Source: Comamonadaceae bacterium
Lineage (GTDB): Bacteria; Pseudomonadota; Gammaproteobacteria; Burkholderiales; Burkholderiaceae_C
Reading direction: 5' to 3'
Length of the DNA: 38,717 nt
Assembly (NCBI GenBank): GCA_947452325.1
Contig: CANGCZ010000001.1
Location: 1-38,717 of the forward strand
The position numbers and the translations under genes were made by a program. A model generated the notes under the pieces. It was not told where the DNA came from, made no database searches, and was given only the letters and a program-made list of their open reading frames with translations. Positions 23,867 through 31,577 of this stretch are shown in pieces; the first letter of the stretch is position 1, and each line of letters starts with the position of its first letter.

Positions 23867-25072
23867 TCAAAGTTGGTCGCGTTTGGCCAGCTCAGGAAAC
23901 AATTTCAGCCAGGCGGCAGCAATACAGACAGTGCCTATGCCCCCGGCCACCACAGACACGACAGGCCCCCAAAGGGCCGCAGTCAAACCAGATTCAAATT
24001 CGCCCAGTTCGTTAGAAGCGCCGATAAACACCCCATTGACCGCCGCCACTCGCCCGCGCATGTCGTCCGGTGTTTCCAATTGCATCAGGGTCAAACGCGT
24101 GACCACGCTGATATTGTCGGCCGCACCTGTGACAGCCAATGCCGCCAGCGACAACACAAAACTGTCAGACAAACCGAATACAGATGAAGCCAAACCAAAG
24201 ACTGCTACCGCCGCCAGCAGCTTGTAGCCGACCTGCCGCTGTATTGGCCAGCGGGTGATGATGATGGACATGCACAATGCGCCGGAGGCAGGCGCTGCAC
24301 GCAGCAGCCCCAGGCCGTCGGGTCCAACGTGCAATATGTCGCGCGCAAAAATCGGTAGCAACGCCGTGGCGCCTCCCAGCAGCACGGCAAACAAATCCAG
24401 TGAAATCGCACCGAACAAGACCTTGCGTTCCCAGACAAAAGCCACGCCTGCAAACAGCGACTGCCAACTCAAGCTGTTGTGGCGCACCACGTGTTCGTAG
24501 CGCACCCACAGAGTCAGCAGCATGGACAAAGTGAACAGCACCGCGCACACAGAGTAAACGGTCAATGCGCCCGTCAAATACAGCACACCGCCGATAGCTG
24601 GCCCGCCAATCACCGAAACTTCAACGCCGGTAGAACTCAGCGCAATCGCGCGCTGAAACAAATGCTTGGGCACCAGCAGTGGTGTGATGGCTTGTTGCGC
24701 CGGCATTTGAAAAGCACGGGTCACACCCAGCACCCAGGCCACAACAAATATCAATTCTCGGCTGGCTTGCCCGCGCAAGGTCGCTGTGCCCAGCACCACG
24801 GCCACCAAGGCCAACACCAACATACAAGTAGCGAATATGCGGCCTCTGTGCAGTCGGTCAATCACATGACCGGCAGGCAAAGCCATGAGCAGCGCAGGAA
24901 TGAATTGAAACAAGCCCACCAAGCCCAAATCCCAGGCACTGCCGGTCAATTCATACATGTGCCAGCTGATCGCCAGCATCAGCATTTGGTACGCTGAAAT
25001 ACCAAAAATACGCGCCAGCCAAAACCGCATGAACTGGCGTTGCGCCAGTAATTCAGAGAAAGACGAAGTCAT
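23867..25072 (-). CDS. MFS transporter, EntS-like (MFS_3)
   Basis: A 401-residue inner-membrane protein with about 12 transmembrane helices. The N-terminal FMRFWLARIFGISAYQMLMLAISWHMYELTGSAWDLGLVGLFQ and the loop-2 motif GHVIDRLHRGR are typical of the MFS_3 group of proton-driven exporters that includes the enterobactin exporter EntS. The conserved MRGRVAAVNGVFIGASNELGEFESGLTA block lies near the C-terminal half. The substrate is unknown; no siderophore or resistance genes are adjacent. It stands as a single gene with the hsp20 terminator just upstream. Confidence 0.85.
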   Translation of the reverse strand: MTSSFSELLAQRQFMRFWLARIFGISAYQMLMLAISWHMYELTGSAWDLGLVGLFQFIPALLMALPAGHVIDRLHRGRIFATCMLVLALVAVVLGTATLRGQASRELIFVVAWVLGVTRAFQMPAQQAITPLLVPKHLFQRAIALSSTGVEVSVIGGPAIGGVLYLTGALTVYSVCAVLFTLSMLLTLWVRYEHVVRHNSLSWQSLFAGVAFVWERKVLFGAISLDLFAVLLGGATALLPIFARDILHVGPDGLGLLRAAPASGALCMSIIITRWPIQRQVGYKLLAAVAVFGLASSVFGLSDSFVLSLAALAVTGAADNISVVTRLTLMQLETPDDMRGRVAAVNGVFIGASNELGEFESGLTAALWGPVVSVVAGGIGTVCIAAAWLKLFPELAKRDQL

Positions 25073-25113
25073 TCAGGCATTGTCGGGGCAAAACGCAGGC
25101 TAAGCTGGTTTAA

Positions 25114-25146
25114 CAAAAAGCCCTCTGAAACCTGTTTCAGAGGGCT
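25114..25146 (-). terminator. Intrinsic terminator after hsp20
   Basis: A 12-bp perfect stem (AGCCCTCTGAAA/TTTCAGAGGGCT) with a short loop is followed by five T on the minus strand, about 40 nt past the hsp20 stop codon. Confidence 0.9.
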
Positions 25147-25185
25147 TGCGCTGTGTTTGAGGTGCAGGCGAGAACGTCGGCTGTT

Positions 25186-25647
25186 TCAAGCGGCCAAACG
25201 CTCGTCCACCATGTGCTTGGCGGTGCCGCCGATCAGGATTTTGCGCGACAATTTTTCTTCCGGAATCACGTTTTCCAAGCGGATGACCAGCAAGCCATTG
25301 ACCATGTCGGCGGCGCGCACCACCACGGTCTCGGCCAATGTGAATTGGTGGCTGAAATCACGCGTGGCAATGCCTTTATGCAGATAATCGCCAGTGGCAT
25401 TGGCCTGTACCTTGCCGGAAATACTGAGCTTGTTGCCCTCGACAGTGATGTCGATGTCTTCCTGTTTGAAACCCGCCACCGCGACTTCAACCAGATAATT
25501 GTTTTCGCTTTGCTTAACGATGTTGTAGGGTGGATAAGTTTGCGCCCTAGAAGCAGGGTCGCCGGTTTCGAGTTGCTGAAAAGCATCGATCAAGCGTTCG
25601 AAGCCGACAGAATTGAGCAGGACATTGCGTCCGAATGCATAAGCCAT
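25186..25647 (-). CDS. Small heat shock protein, Hsp20/IbpA type
   Basis: A 153-residue chaperone of the alpha-crystallin family that holds unfolding proteins until DnaK/ClpB can refold them. The N terminus (MAYAFGRNVLLNSVGFERLID) is IbpA-like; the crystallin domain runs from about PPYNIVKQSENNYLVEVAVAG through EDIDITVEGNKLSISGK to FTLAETVVVRAADMVNGLL. A C-terminal EEKLSRKILIG provides the I-x-I anchoring motif. AAGGAG lies just before the ATG at 25647, which excludes the longer upstream frame. The leader contains a ROSE-like thermometer, so translation is probably heat-induced. It has its own terminator. Confidence 0.93.
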   Translation of the reverse strand: MAYAFGRNVLLNSVGFERLIDAFQQLETGDPASRAQTYPPYNIVKQSENNYLVEVAVAGFKQEDIDITVEGNKLSISGKVQANATGDYLHKGIATRDFSHQFTLAETVVVRAADMVNGLLVIRLENVIPEEKLSRKILIGGTAKHMVDERLAA

Positions 25648-25654
25648 TTGAAAT

Positions 25655-25709
25655 CTCCTTGAATACAAGCAAGTGAATGAAATACCAGAGCCCCGCAGGC
25701 ACTCTGGTA
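25655..25709 (-). promoter_or_regulatory. ROSE-like RNA thermometer in the hsp20 leader
   Basis: In the transcript TTGCTTG (from 25672) pairs with CAAGGAG (to 25655) around a 4-nt loop, burying the Shine-Dalgarno sequence. The stem includes a G opposite G within the conserved TTGCT-type segment, the hallmark of ROSE elements, whose hairpin melts with heat. A second stem upstream, TACCAGAG/CTCTGGTA (25709-25683), resembles the supporting hairpins of ROSE leaders. ROSE elements are well known before hsp20-type genes in proteobacteria. Confidence 0.75.
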
Positions 25710-25755
25710 GCAATTACTTTTGGTTCAGATGGGAAATTTCAAGAGGCTAGGGGAT

Positions 25756-26490
25756 TCAAATCGTCATGCCGCCGTCCACAGAATACGCATTGCCGGTGGA
25801 AAAACGCGATTCATCGCTGGCCAGAAACACCACGATAGGAGCGATTTCATGCGCCTGTGCCAAACGGCCCATGGGCTGTCTGGCGATGAAGTTTTTGCGC
25901 GCCTGTACCGGGTCAGCCTGGCTATTGATCCGGTCCTGAAGCGAAGGCGTGTCTACGGTGCCGGGGCAAATCGCATTGCAGCGTATGCCTTGGGCCACGT
26001 AATCAGCTGCCACGGCTTTGGTCAGACCAATCACCGCCGCCTTGCTCACGCCATAGACAAAACGGTTGGGCAAACCCTTGATGCTGGAAGCCACACTGGC
26101 CATGTTGATGATGCTGCCGCTGCCCTGCGCAAGCATCTTCGGCAGTACCGCCTGGATCATCCAGAACTGCGAACGTGCATTCAAGTTCATGGCGAAATCC
26201 CATTGCTCATCGGTGGCGTCCAACGCAGTATTGCTGTGCACATAGCCGGCGCAATTGAACACCGCGTCAATCTTTTCAATACGAGCGACCAAGGCGTGTA
26301 TGCCCGCCTTGTCCATCACATCTAACTTAGCCGTGTGAATACGTTCTTGTCCGGCAAACGCATCGAGTAATGCGGGGTTGACATCAGTGGCCCATACAGT
26401 GGCGCCTTCTGCGGCCATGGCCAGCACGGAGGCATGTCCTATGCCTTGTCCGGCAGCGGTCACAAGAACGGTTTTGTTGGCAAGGCGCAT
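25756..26490 (-). CDS. SDR family oxidoreductase, DHRS6/BDH2-like
   Basis: A 244-residue NAD(H)-dependent short-chain dehydrogenase. The cofactor loop is TAAGQGIGHAS (about residues 12-22), NCAGYVH follows, and the catalytic Ser (NMASVASS), Tyr and Lys (YGVSKAAVIG) are present. The segments WDFAMNLNARSQFWMIQAVLPKML and RCNAICPGTVDTPSLQDRI closely resemble animal DHRS6/BDH2 (cytosolic hydroxybutyrate or 4-oxoproline reductase) and bacterial 2-keto-3-deoxy-fuconate dehydrogenases, so the substrate is a small hydroxy or keto acid by inference. AGGAG precedes the ATG at 26490; the frame extends to 26514. It is upstream of hsp20 on the same strand but probably separate. Confidence 0.88.
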   Translation of the reverse strand: MRLANKTVLVTAAGQGIGHASVLAMAAEGATVWATDVNPALLDAFAGQERIHTAKLDVMDKAGIHALVARIEKIDAVFNCAGYVHSNTALDATDEQWDFAMNLNARSQFWMIQAVLPKMLAQGSGSIINMASVASSIKGLPNRFVYGVSKAAVIGLTKAVAADYVAQGIRCNAICPGTVDTPSLQDRINSQADPVQARKNFIARQPMGRLAQAHEIAPIVVFLASDESRFSTGNAYSVDGGMTI

Positions 26491-26573
26491 GGGTTGTCTC
26501 CTGGAAAAACCCATAGCTTAATCATTTCACAACCGCGCTCCACGCCGAGCGCCGCGCGCATATCAAAATCCAG

Positions 26574-27737
26574 CTATTGAACCAACGATACCGCTTGATC
26601 GACAAAACGGTAAATCTCCAGTGGCAGTTTGCCGTTGGGACCCAGGGTTTTCTTGTCCCTGTGCTGACCGGTGCGCACCACCACCAACTCCAGCGATGGC
26701 ACCACAATCACATACTGGCCTTCGTGGCCTTGCATCAAATAAAAGGGGTGCTCGTACGTCCAATCCATCCACAGTGAATGGCCGTAATACTGCTGGAGAT
26801 CCGGTTGACGCATGCGTGCAATGAAAGCCTTGTCCAGCAACACCTGACCGTTCCATTGACCATCCTGTAGCAGCAGTTGCCCAAAGCGCGCAAAGTCTCG
26901 GGCGCTGGCAAACACACAACAATAAGTGCGTTCCATACCGCCTTCAACTTCAGGCCTGTCCATGGTGTAAATGGCATCATTTTCCATGCCCAGAGGCTGC
27001 CATAAACTGCGCGATAAATGCTGACTGATAGTCAAGCCGGGCTCTTTGGCTTGCAAGGCGCGCTTTAAGAACACGCCCAGTAATTGCGTGCTGCCACTGC
27101 TGTACTCGTACTCGCTGCCGGGCTCACGCTCAAATCCGTGCGACAAGACCAGCGCCTCGGCATTTTTTCCGAAGTACAAATCCGTGGTCATGTTCAACGG
27201 CAGGTAATAGTTTTCCTCCCATTCATGGCCTGACTTCATGGCAGCAAGTTGGGCGATGGTCGCTTTTTGTCCTCGTGTATCGTTGGCGTATTCCTTGATC
27301 TGCTCGGTCAAAGGCGCGTCAAAACTGCTGATGAAGCCTTGTTTGACGGCCAGTCCAGTCTGCAAAGTGGTGATCGTTTTGGCCATAGAAAATGAGTTAG
27401 TCAGGCTTTGGGCGTTGTAAGGTGCAAAATATTCTTCATGCACCAAAGCACCTTTTTGGATCACTAAAAATGCAGCGCTGCCGTATTGATTCAAATAATC
27501 TCTTGTTTGCACGTCCAATGGCTTTTGGTTGTAGCGAGGGTCCTTGGGCCAGGCAACGGAAACTCCCTTGGCAATCAGTCGCTGGTCAAAATTGCGTGAA
27601 TCATCAATATAGGCTGTTCGGTGTCCCTGCAAATACGTACCGGCAAGTGCACGCCATATGTAGCTGTGTCCGCTGAACTGCAGGCCAGCTGCCAAGAGCA
27701 ACAACACAAGTGTTGCGATGGTCAAAGTCTTTTTCAT
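26574..27737 (-). CDS. Beta-lactamase-fold serine hydrolase
   Basis: A 387-residue protein of the class C beta-lactamase/esterase family. The N terminus (MKKTLTIATLVLLLLAAGLQFS) is a signal peptide or membrane anchor. The catalytic SxxK is S117-M-A-K120 (NSFSMAK), the second motif is Y212-S-S (YEYSSGS) in place of YxN, and the KTG position reads HEG. Such proteins include esterases, D-aminopeptidases and 6-aminohexanoate-dimer hydrolases; real penicillin resistance is unlikely. I chose the ATG at 27737 because it starts the hydrophobic leader; the frame extends to 27779. The gene is monocistronic in this context. Confidence 0.85.
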   Translation of the reverse strand: MKKTLTIATLVLLLLAAGLQFSGHSYIWRALAGTYLQGHRTAYIDDSRNFDQRLIAKGVSVAWPKDPRYNQKPLDVQTRDYLNQYGSAAFLVIQKGALVHEEYFAPYNAQSLTNSFSMAKTITTLQTGLAVKQGFISSFDAPLTEQIKEYANDTRGQKATIAQLAAMKSGHEWEENYYLPLNMTTDLYFGKNAEALVLSHGFEREPGSEYEYSSGSTQLLGVFLKRALQAKEPGLTISQHLSRSLWQPLGMENDAIYTMDRPEVEGGMERTYCCVFASARDFARFGQLLLQDGQWNGQVLLDKAFIARMRQPDLQQYYGHSLWMDWTYEHPFYLMQGHEGQYVIVVPSLELVVVRTGQHRDKKTLGPNGKLPLEIYRFVDQAVSLVQ

Positions 27738-27818
27738 TGAATATCTTTCTTCAAACAGCTGCACTTTAGCCAATCCCATAAAACACGGGCGTGATTTTTA
27801 ACACCCCATAATGCCGCT

Positions 27819-27932
27819 ATGGACCTTCAGGCATTGTTTTCTAAGCTGATCTACCTGACCTACAGATTGGCCAATTTCGTCAACAACAGCTTGATGGATG
27901 ACCCGGCCTATCTGGCACTCATATTCACATGA
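27819..27932 (+). CDS. Possible 37-residue small protein coupled to the yqiA-like gene
   Basis: A short ORF (MDLQALFSKLIYLTYR...YLALIFT) ends in a TGA that overlaps the ATG of the esterase gene by exactly 4 nt, the arrangement used by coupled genes elsewhere in this window. No Shine-Dalgarno sequence is evident and I recognise no homologue, so it may be chance. The predicted peptide is amphipathic and rich in Leu, Ala and Asn. Confidence 0.3.
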   Translation: MDLQALFSKLIYLTYRLANFVNNSLMDDPAYLALIFT

Positions 27933-28567
27933 CAAGCACCACGCATGTACTTTACTTGCACGGTTTTCGCTCGAGTCCGCTGTCTGCCAAGGCGCAGTTG
28001 ATGGCGCAATGGCTGGCGCTGCACCACCCCTGTGTGTATTGGGCCTGTCCTCAACTGCCGGTGTCACCGCTGGAGGCTGCCGAAGTCATACAGGATATTT
28101 TGAGTGGCTGGCCGTCCCGCAGCAGCACGGTGATAGGTTCTTCCCTGGGAGGCTTTTATGCCACCTGGGCAGCAGCACAACACGGCTGTGCAGCAGTGCT
28201 GCTCAATCCAGCGGTACACCCGGCTCGCGACCTGCTCGGCTACTTAGGAGTTCATCCGTGCTGGCATGACCCGTCGCAACAGATAGAGGTCACGCAAGCT
28301 CATATCGAGGAAATGAAGGATTTGTATGTCGGCCAGGGGCTTGGCTGTTTGTCTGAGACTGACAGGTCAAGCGCTCGCCCCTTGGCAGATCCTGAACGTT
28401 TGCTGGCGGTCATCGCCAAAGGCGATGAACTGCTGGATTGGCGCGAGATGCACGCCCGTTACGCTTGGGCGCAAACCCATGTGCTGGAAGCCTCAGACCA
28501 CGGCATCAGTGACTTTTCTCAGCACCTGCATGTGCTGTCAGATTTTTTATTCGAACAAGACGATTAA
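27929..28567 (+). CDS. YqiA/YcfP family alpha/beta fold hydrolase
   Basis: A 212-residue soluble esterase-like protein. It begins with VLYLHGFRSSPLSAKAQ, the YqiA signature start, has the nucleophile elbow IGSSLGGFYATWAA (Ser near residue 70), and a late His in EASDHGISDF; an Asp in AKGDELLDW is the probable acid. Members hydrolyse acyl or palmitoyl-CoA type esters in vitro, but the physiological substrate is unclear. It converges with the phosphate permease gene across 29 nt that include a weak 5-bp hairpin (28578-28591). Confidence 0.88.
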   Translation: MTSTTHVLYLHGFRSSPLSAKAQLMAQWLALHHPCVYWACPQLPVSPLEAAEVIQDILSGWPSRSSTVIGSSLGGFYATWAAAQHGCAAVLLNPAVHPARDLLGYLGVHPCWHDPSQQIEVTQAHIEEMKDLYVGQGLGCLSETDRSSARPLADPERLLAVIAKGDELLDWREMHARYAWAQTHVLEASDHGISDFSQHLHVLSDFLFEQDD

Positions 28568-28596
28568 ATATTGTCTTGCCATCGAAATGGCCTTGA

Positions 28597-29601
28597 TCAG
28601 TACAGACCAAGACTGATGGCATAAGCCACTGCCGCCACAAAGGCGCTTGCCGGTATGGTCAAAATCCAAGCCCAGACTATGGTGCCGGCCACCCCCCAGC
28701 GCACTGCGCTGGCGTGTCTGACTGAACCTACCCCGACGATGGCGCCTGTGATGGTGTGGGTGGTAGACACCGGAATACCCAGCGCTGTTGCCAGAAACAA
28801 GGTCATGGCGCCGCCGGTTTCGGCACAAAAACCGCCCACAGGCTTGAGCTTGGTGATGCGCTGGCCCATGGTTTTGACGATGCGCCAGCCGCCCATCAAG
28901 GTACCGCAAGCAATGGCAACGTAACAAGCAAATATCACCCAAAACGGCGGCATGCTGTCTTGCGCGGACACATAGCCCGTGGCAATCAGCAGCATCCAAA
29001 TGATGCCTATGGTTTTTTGCGCATCGTTACCGCCATGCCCCAGGCTGTAGGCACCGGCAGACAACAATTGCAAGCGACGGAACCATTTGTCAATGTGCGA
29101 AGGGGTAGAGCGCAGAAACACCCAGCTGACCAGCAGCATCATCAGCGAGCCCAGCAGAAAACCCAGCAAGGGCGAGACAAAAATAAACACCACGGTTTTC
29201 ATGACGCCGGCCAACATCAGCGCCGAAGTACCTGACTTGGCCATGACACTGCCCAAAATGCCGCCTATCAATGCATGCGAGGAACTGCTGGGTATGCCGT
29301 AATACCAGGTCACCAGGTTCCAGGTGATGGCGCCGACCAGGGCGCCGAACACCACGTGTATATCCACCACACCGGGCATGACTATGCCTTTGCCTATGGT
29401 GGCAGCCACGCTGAGGTGGAAGACAAACAAAGCGATGAAGTTAAAAAATGCAGCGAACATCACCGCTTGCGTCGGTTTCATTACACCTGTAGACACAACG
29501 GTGGCTATCGAATTGGCGGCATCATGAAAACCATTGATAAAGTCGAACATCAAAGCCAGAAAAACCAGCAAGACCACGATCCACAAAGCTGTTTGCATCA
29601 A
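28597..29601 (-). CDS. pit: Inorganic phosphate transporter, PiT family
   Basis: A 334-residue inner-membrane phosphate permease. The PiT signature GFHDAANSIATVVSTG is at residues 24-39 and its C-terminal repeat partner GIPVSTTHTITGAIVGVG near 275-292, separated by about ten membrane helices. The size matches the short Pit of rhizobia rather than the roughly 500-residue E. coli PitA. It starts 15 nt after the DUF47 gene, forming the known orfA-pit type operon, in which the partner modulates transport. A candidate Pho box lies before the operon. Confidence 0.95.
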   Translation of the reverse strand: MMQTALWIVVLLVFLALMFDFINGFHDAANSIATVVSTGVMKPTQAVMFAAFFNFIALFVFHLSVAATIGKGIVMPGVVDIHVVFGALVGAITWNLVTWYYGIPSSSSHALIGGILGSVMAKSGTSALMLAGVMKTVVFIFVSPLLGFLLGSLMMLLVSWVFLRSTPSHIDKWFRRLQLLSAGAYSLGHGGNDAQKTIGIIWMLLIATGYVSAQDSMPPFWVIFACYVAIACGTLMGGWRIVKTMGQRITKLKPVGGFCAETGGAMTLFLATALGIPVSTTHTITGAIVGVGSVRHASAVRWGVAGTIVWAWILTIPASAFVAAVAYAISLGLY

Positions 29602-29616
29602 AGTGTCCCGGTCAGA

Positions 29617-30264
29617 TCAAGAATTCTCAAGAATGATGCCTTCGATCAAGTTGGCCACATCCTCGCATTTGTCTGTGATGGTTTCCAGCAATTCGTAAAT
29701 CGCCTTGAGCTTGATCAATTCACGCACATCGGGTTCCTCGCGAAACAATTTGCTCATGGCGCTGCGCATCACGTGATCCGCATCTGACTCGAGGCGATCG
29801 ATTTCCTGGCAGGTTTTCAATGCCCCTTCAGCCGCCTTAGGGTCGGCCAGCTTACCTATCAGCTTGACGGCGTCGTTGACCCGGCTGCAACACTTCACCC
29901 CCAAATCGGTCAGGATGAAAATCTCATCCGTCATCTTCTTCACGTCATACAAACTCATGGTTTCTGCCGAGTCCTGAATCAGGTCAGCCACATCGTCCAT
30001 GGTGTTGATCAGCGAGTGAATTTGCTCCCTATCGATGGGTGTGATGAAAGTCTTGTGCAAGGCGGTGCTGACATCGTGGGTAATGCGGTCGGCGGCACTT
30101 TCCGCCTTGTCCACATCCAAGGTGTATTTTTCGCGCAAGCTCAGGTTGTCATAGTTTTGCACCAGGTTGGAAAAAGCCTGTGAGGCCTCGACAATCCTGT
30201 CCGCGTGCCGGTTGAACATTTCAAAAAAATCTGCTTCACGGGGTAATAGTTTGGAAAAAAGCAT
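29617..30264 (-). CDS. DUF47 (PhoU-like) phosphate transport accessory protein
   Basis: A 215-residue all-helical protein of the DUF47/PhoU-related family. The start MLFSKLLPREADFFEMFNRHADRI is characteristic; later ITHDVSTALHKTFITPIDREQIHSLINTMDDVADLIQDSAETM carries the E/D-rich metal-binding type repeats. It precedes pit by 15 nt. In Sinorhizobium the equivalent gene is orfA of the orfA-pit operon and its partner PiT depends on phosphate status. The longer frame starts at 30324; the ATG at 30264 matches the family start. The protein has no membrane segment and should act on the permease from the cytoplasm. Confidence 0.92.
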   Translation of the reverse strand: MLFSKLLPREADFFEMFNRHADRIVEASQAFSNLVQNYDNLSLREKYTLDVDKAESAADRITHDVSTALHKTFITPIDREQIHSLINTMDDVADLIQDSAETMSLYDVKKMTDEIFILTDLGVKCCSRVNDAVKLIGKLADPKAAEGALKTCQEIDRLESDADHVMRSAMSKLFREEPDVRELIKLKAIYELLETITDKCEDVANLIEGIILENS

Positions 30265-30305
30265 AGGTGTCTTGTGTTTGGGAAATGGGATCACGGACAG
30301 TGATT

Positions 30306-30323
30306 TATGACGGTATTGTGACA
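30306..30323 (-). promoter_or_regulatory. Candidate PhoB box upstream of the DUF47-pit operon
   Basis: On the minus strand TGTCACA and CGTCATA occur as direct repeats with the 11-nt period (7 + 4) typical of a PhoB site. The site lies about 42 nt before the DUF47 start codon. PhoB represses orfA-pit in Sinorhizobium and activates other phosphate genes, so the sign of regulation cannot be inferred. Confidence 0.5.
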
Positions 30324-30404
30324 AACTTCCGACCCCGTCATTTCAAGCAACTTGGCGGGACTTGCGCGTTCTGAATGAGTAAGTTTGGCTGACGCCTGTT
30401 CCAG

Positions 30405-31577
30405 ATGGCTGTGTCTACAGTGCCAGTCATGAACAACCGGTTAATAAGCAGTGAAAGAGCAACGCCGCAAGACTTGCAGGCGGTTGAATGGCTGTCTCAA
30501 TTGCTGCTCAAGGGATGGGAACTTCAAGCCTCCGACATACACCTTGAGCCTTTTGACAGCTTGTTGCGGGTACGGGTTCGCCGCGATGGTGTGTTGTATG
30601 AAATGCCGTCGCCCCCCGCCGCTTTGCGCGAACAAATCATTTCCCGCGTCAAGGTGCAGTCACGTTTGGACATTGCCGAAAAACGTTTGCCGCAAGACGG
30701 TCGCATGCAGCTGGCGCTCAACCAGCGCATGGTGGATATGCGGGTCAGCAGTCTACCTACCCTGCATGGCGAAAAAATTGTGCTGAGGATCCTCGACCAA
30801 CAATCGAACTCACTCTGCTTTGAGGCATTGGGACTGCCAGACGCCGAACTTTCACAAGTGATGCAAGCGATAGCCAAACCCAATGGCTTGGTCTTGATCA
30901 CTGGACCGACTGGATCTGGCAAAACAGTGACTTTGTACACCTGCCTGAATCACTTGAACACGCCTGGCGTGAACATCGCAACCGTCGAAGACCCTTCAGA
31001 GATTGTGTTGCCAGGGGCCAATCAGGTGAATGTGAACGAGCGCATAGGCTTGACATTTGACACCGCGCTCAGGGCTTTGCTGCGACAGGACCCGGACATA
31101 CTCATGGTCGGTGAAATCCGTGACCAAGCCACAGCTGACATGGCCGTCAAGGCCTCACAAACCGGTCACCTGGTGCTGTCCACGCTGCATACCAACGACG
31201 CACCGTCCACACTGACACGCTTGAACCACATGGGTATTGCCGGGTTCAATTTAGCTAGCAGCGTCATTCTTATCTGTGCGCAACGCCTGTTGCGTCGCTT
31301 GTGTGCCCTCTGTAAACAAGCGCTGCCTGACGGCAGCGGTTGGCGGGCTGTCGGCTGCGCCCATTGTCTCAACGGTTACAAAGGAAGGGTGGCTATCCAT
31401 CAGGTCATGCCAGTCACGCCTGGCTTACAGCAATTGATACTGCAACAAGCAAGCACCCAGGCATTGGCCGATCAAGCTGAGGCAGATGGCGTGCGCACTC
31501 TGCGCCAGGCCGGTATGCTCAAAGTGCTTGCGGGCGAAACCTCACTGCAAGAAGTACAGGCGGCGACCCATGGCTGA
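30405..31577 (+). CDS. Short PilB/GspE/HofB-type assembly ATPase
   Basis: A 390-residue secretion ATPase that would power pilus or pseudopilus assembly. It has ASDIHLEP (about 42-49), Walker A GPTGSGKT (167-174), an Asp box (TVEDPSEI), Walker B (PDILMVGEIRD), a His box (TLHTNDAP) and the CxxC pair ending CAHC with GYKGR, typical of PilB and GspE but not PilT. The N-terminal roughly 180-residue MshEN/T2SSE_N domain of full PilB is missing, so the protein starts almost at the ND-domain. An ATG at 30429 is an alternative start. It is followed by pilC with an 8-nt overlap and divergent from the phosphate operon. Confidence 0.88.
   Translation: MAVSTVPVMNNRLISSERATPQDLQAVEWLSQLLLKGWELQASDIHLEPFDSLLRVRVRRDGVLYEMPSPPAALREQIISRVKVQSRLDIAEKRLPQDGRMQLALNQRMVDMRVSSLPTLHGEKIVLRILDQQSNSLCFEALGLPDAELSQVMQAIAKPNGLVLITGPTGSGKTVTLYTCLNHLNTPGVNIATVEDPSEIVLPGANQVNVNERIGLTFDTALRALLRQDPDILMVGEIRDQATADMAVKASQTGHLVLSTLHTNDAPSTLTRLNHMGIAGFNLASSVILICAQRLLRRLCALCKQALPDGSGWRAVGCAHCLNGYKGRVAIHQVMPVTPGLQQLILQQASTQALADQAEADGVRTLRQAGMLKVLAGETSLQEVQAATHG

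Noticed and set aside
25710..25755. Heat-shock sigma factor promoter before hsp20 (CTTGAAA and CCCATCT both occur)
   Set aside because: The two boxes are only 3 nt apart instead of about 13-14, so they cannot form one sigma-32 promoter.
26574..27737. A true beta-lactamase resistance gene
   Set aside because: The YxN and KTG positions read YSS and HEG, and the context is not resistance-related; an esterase or amidase-type relative is more likely.
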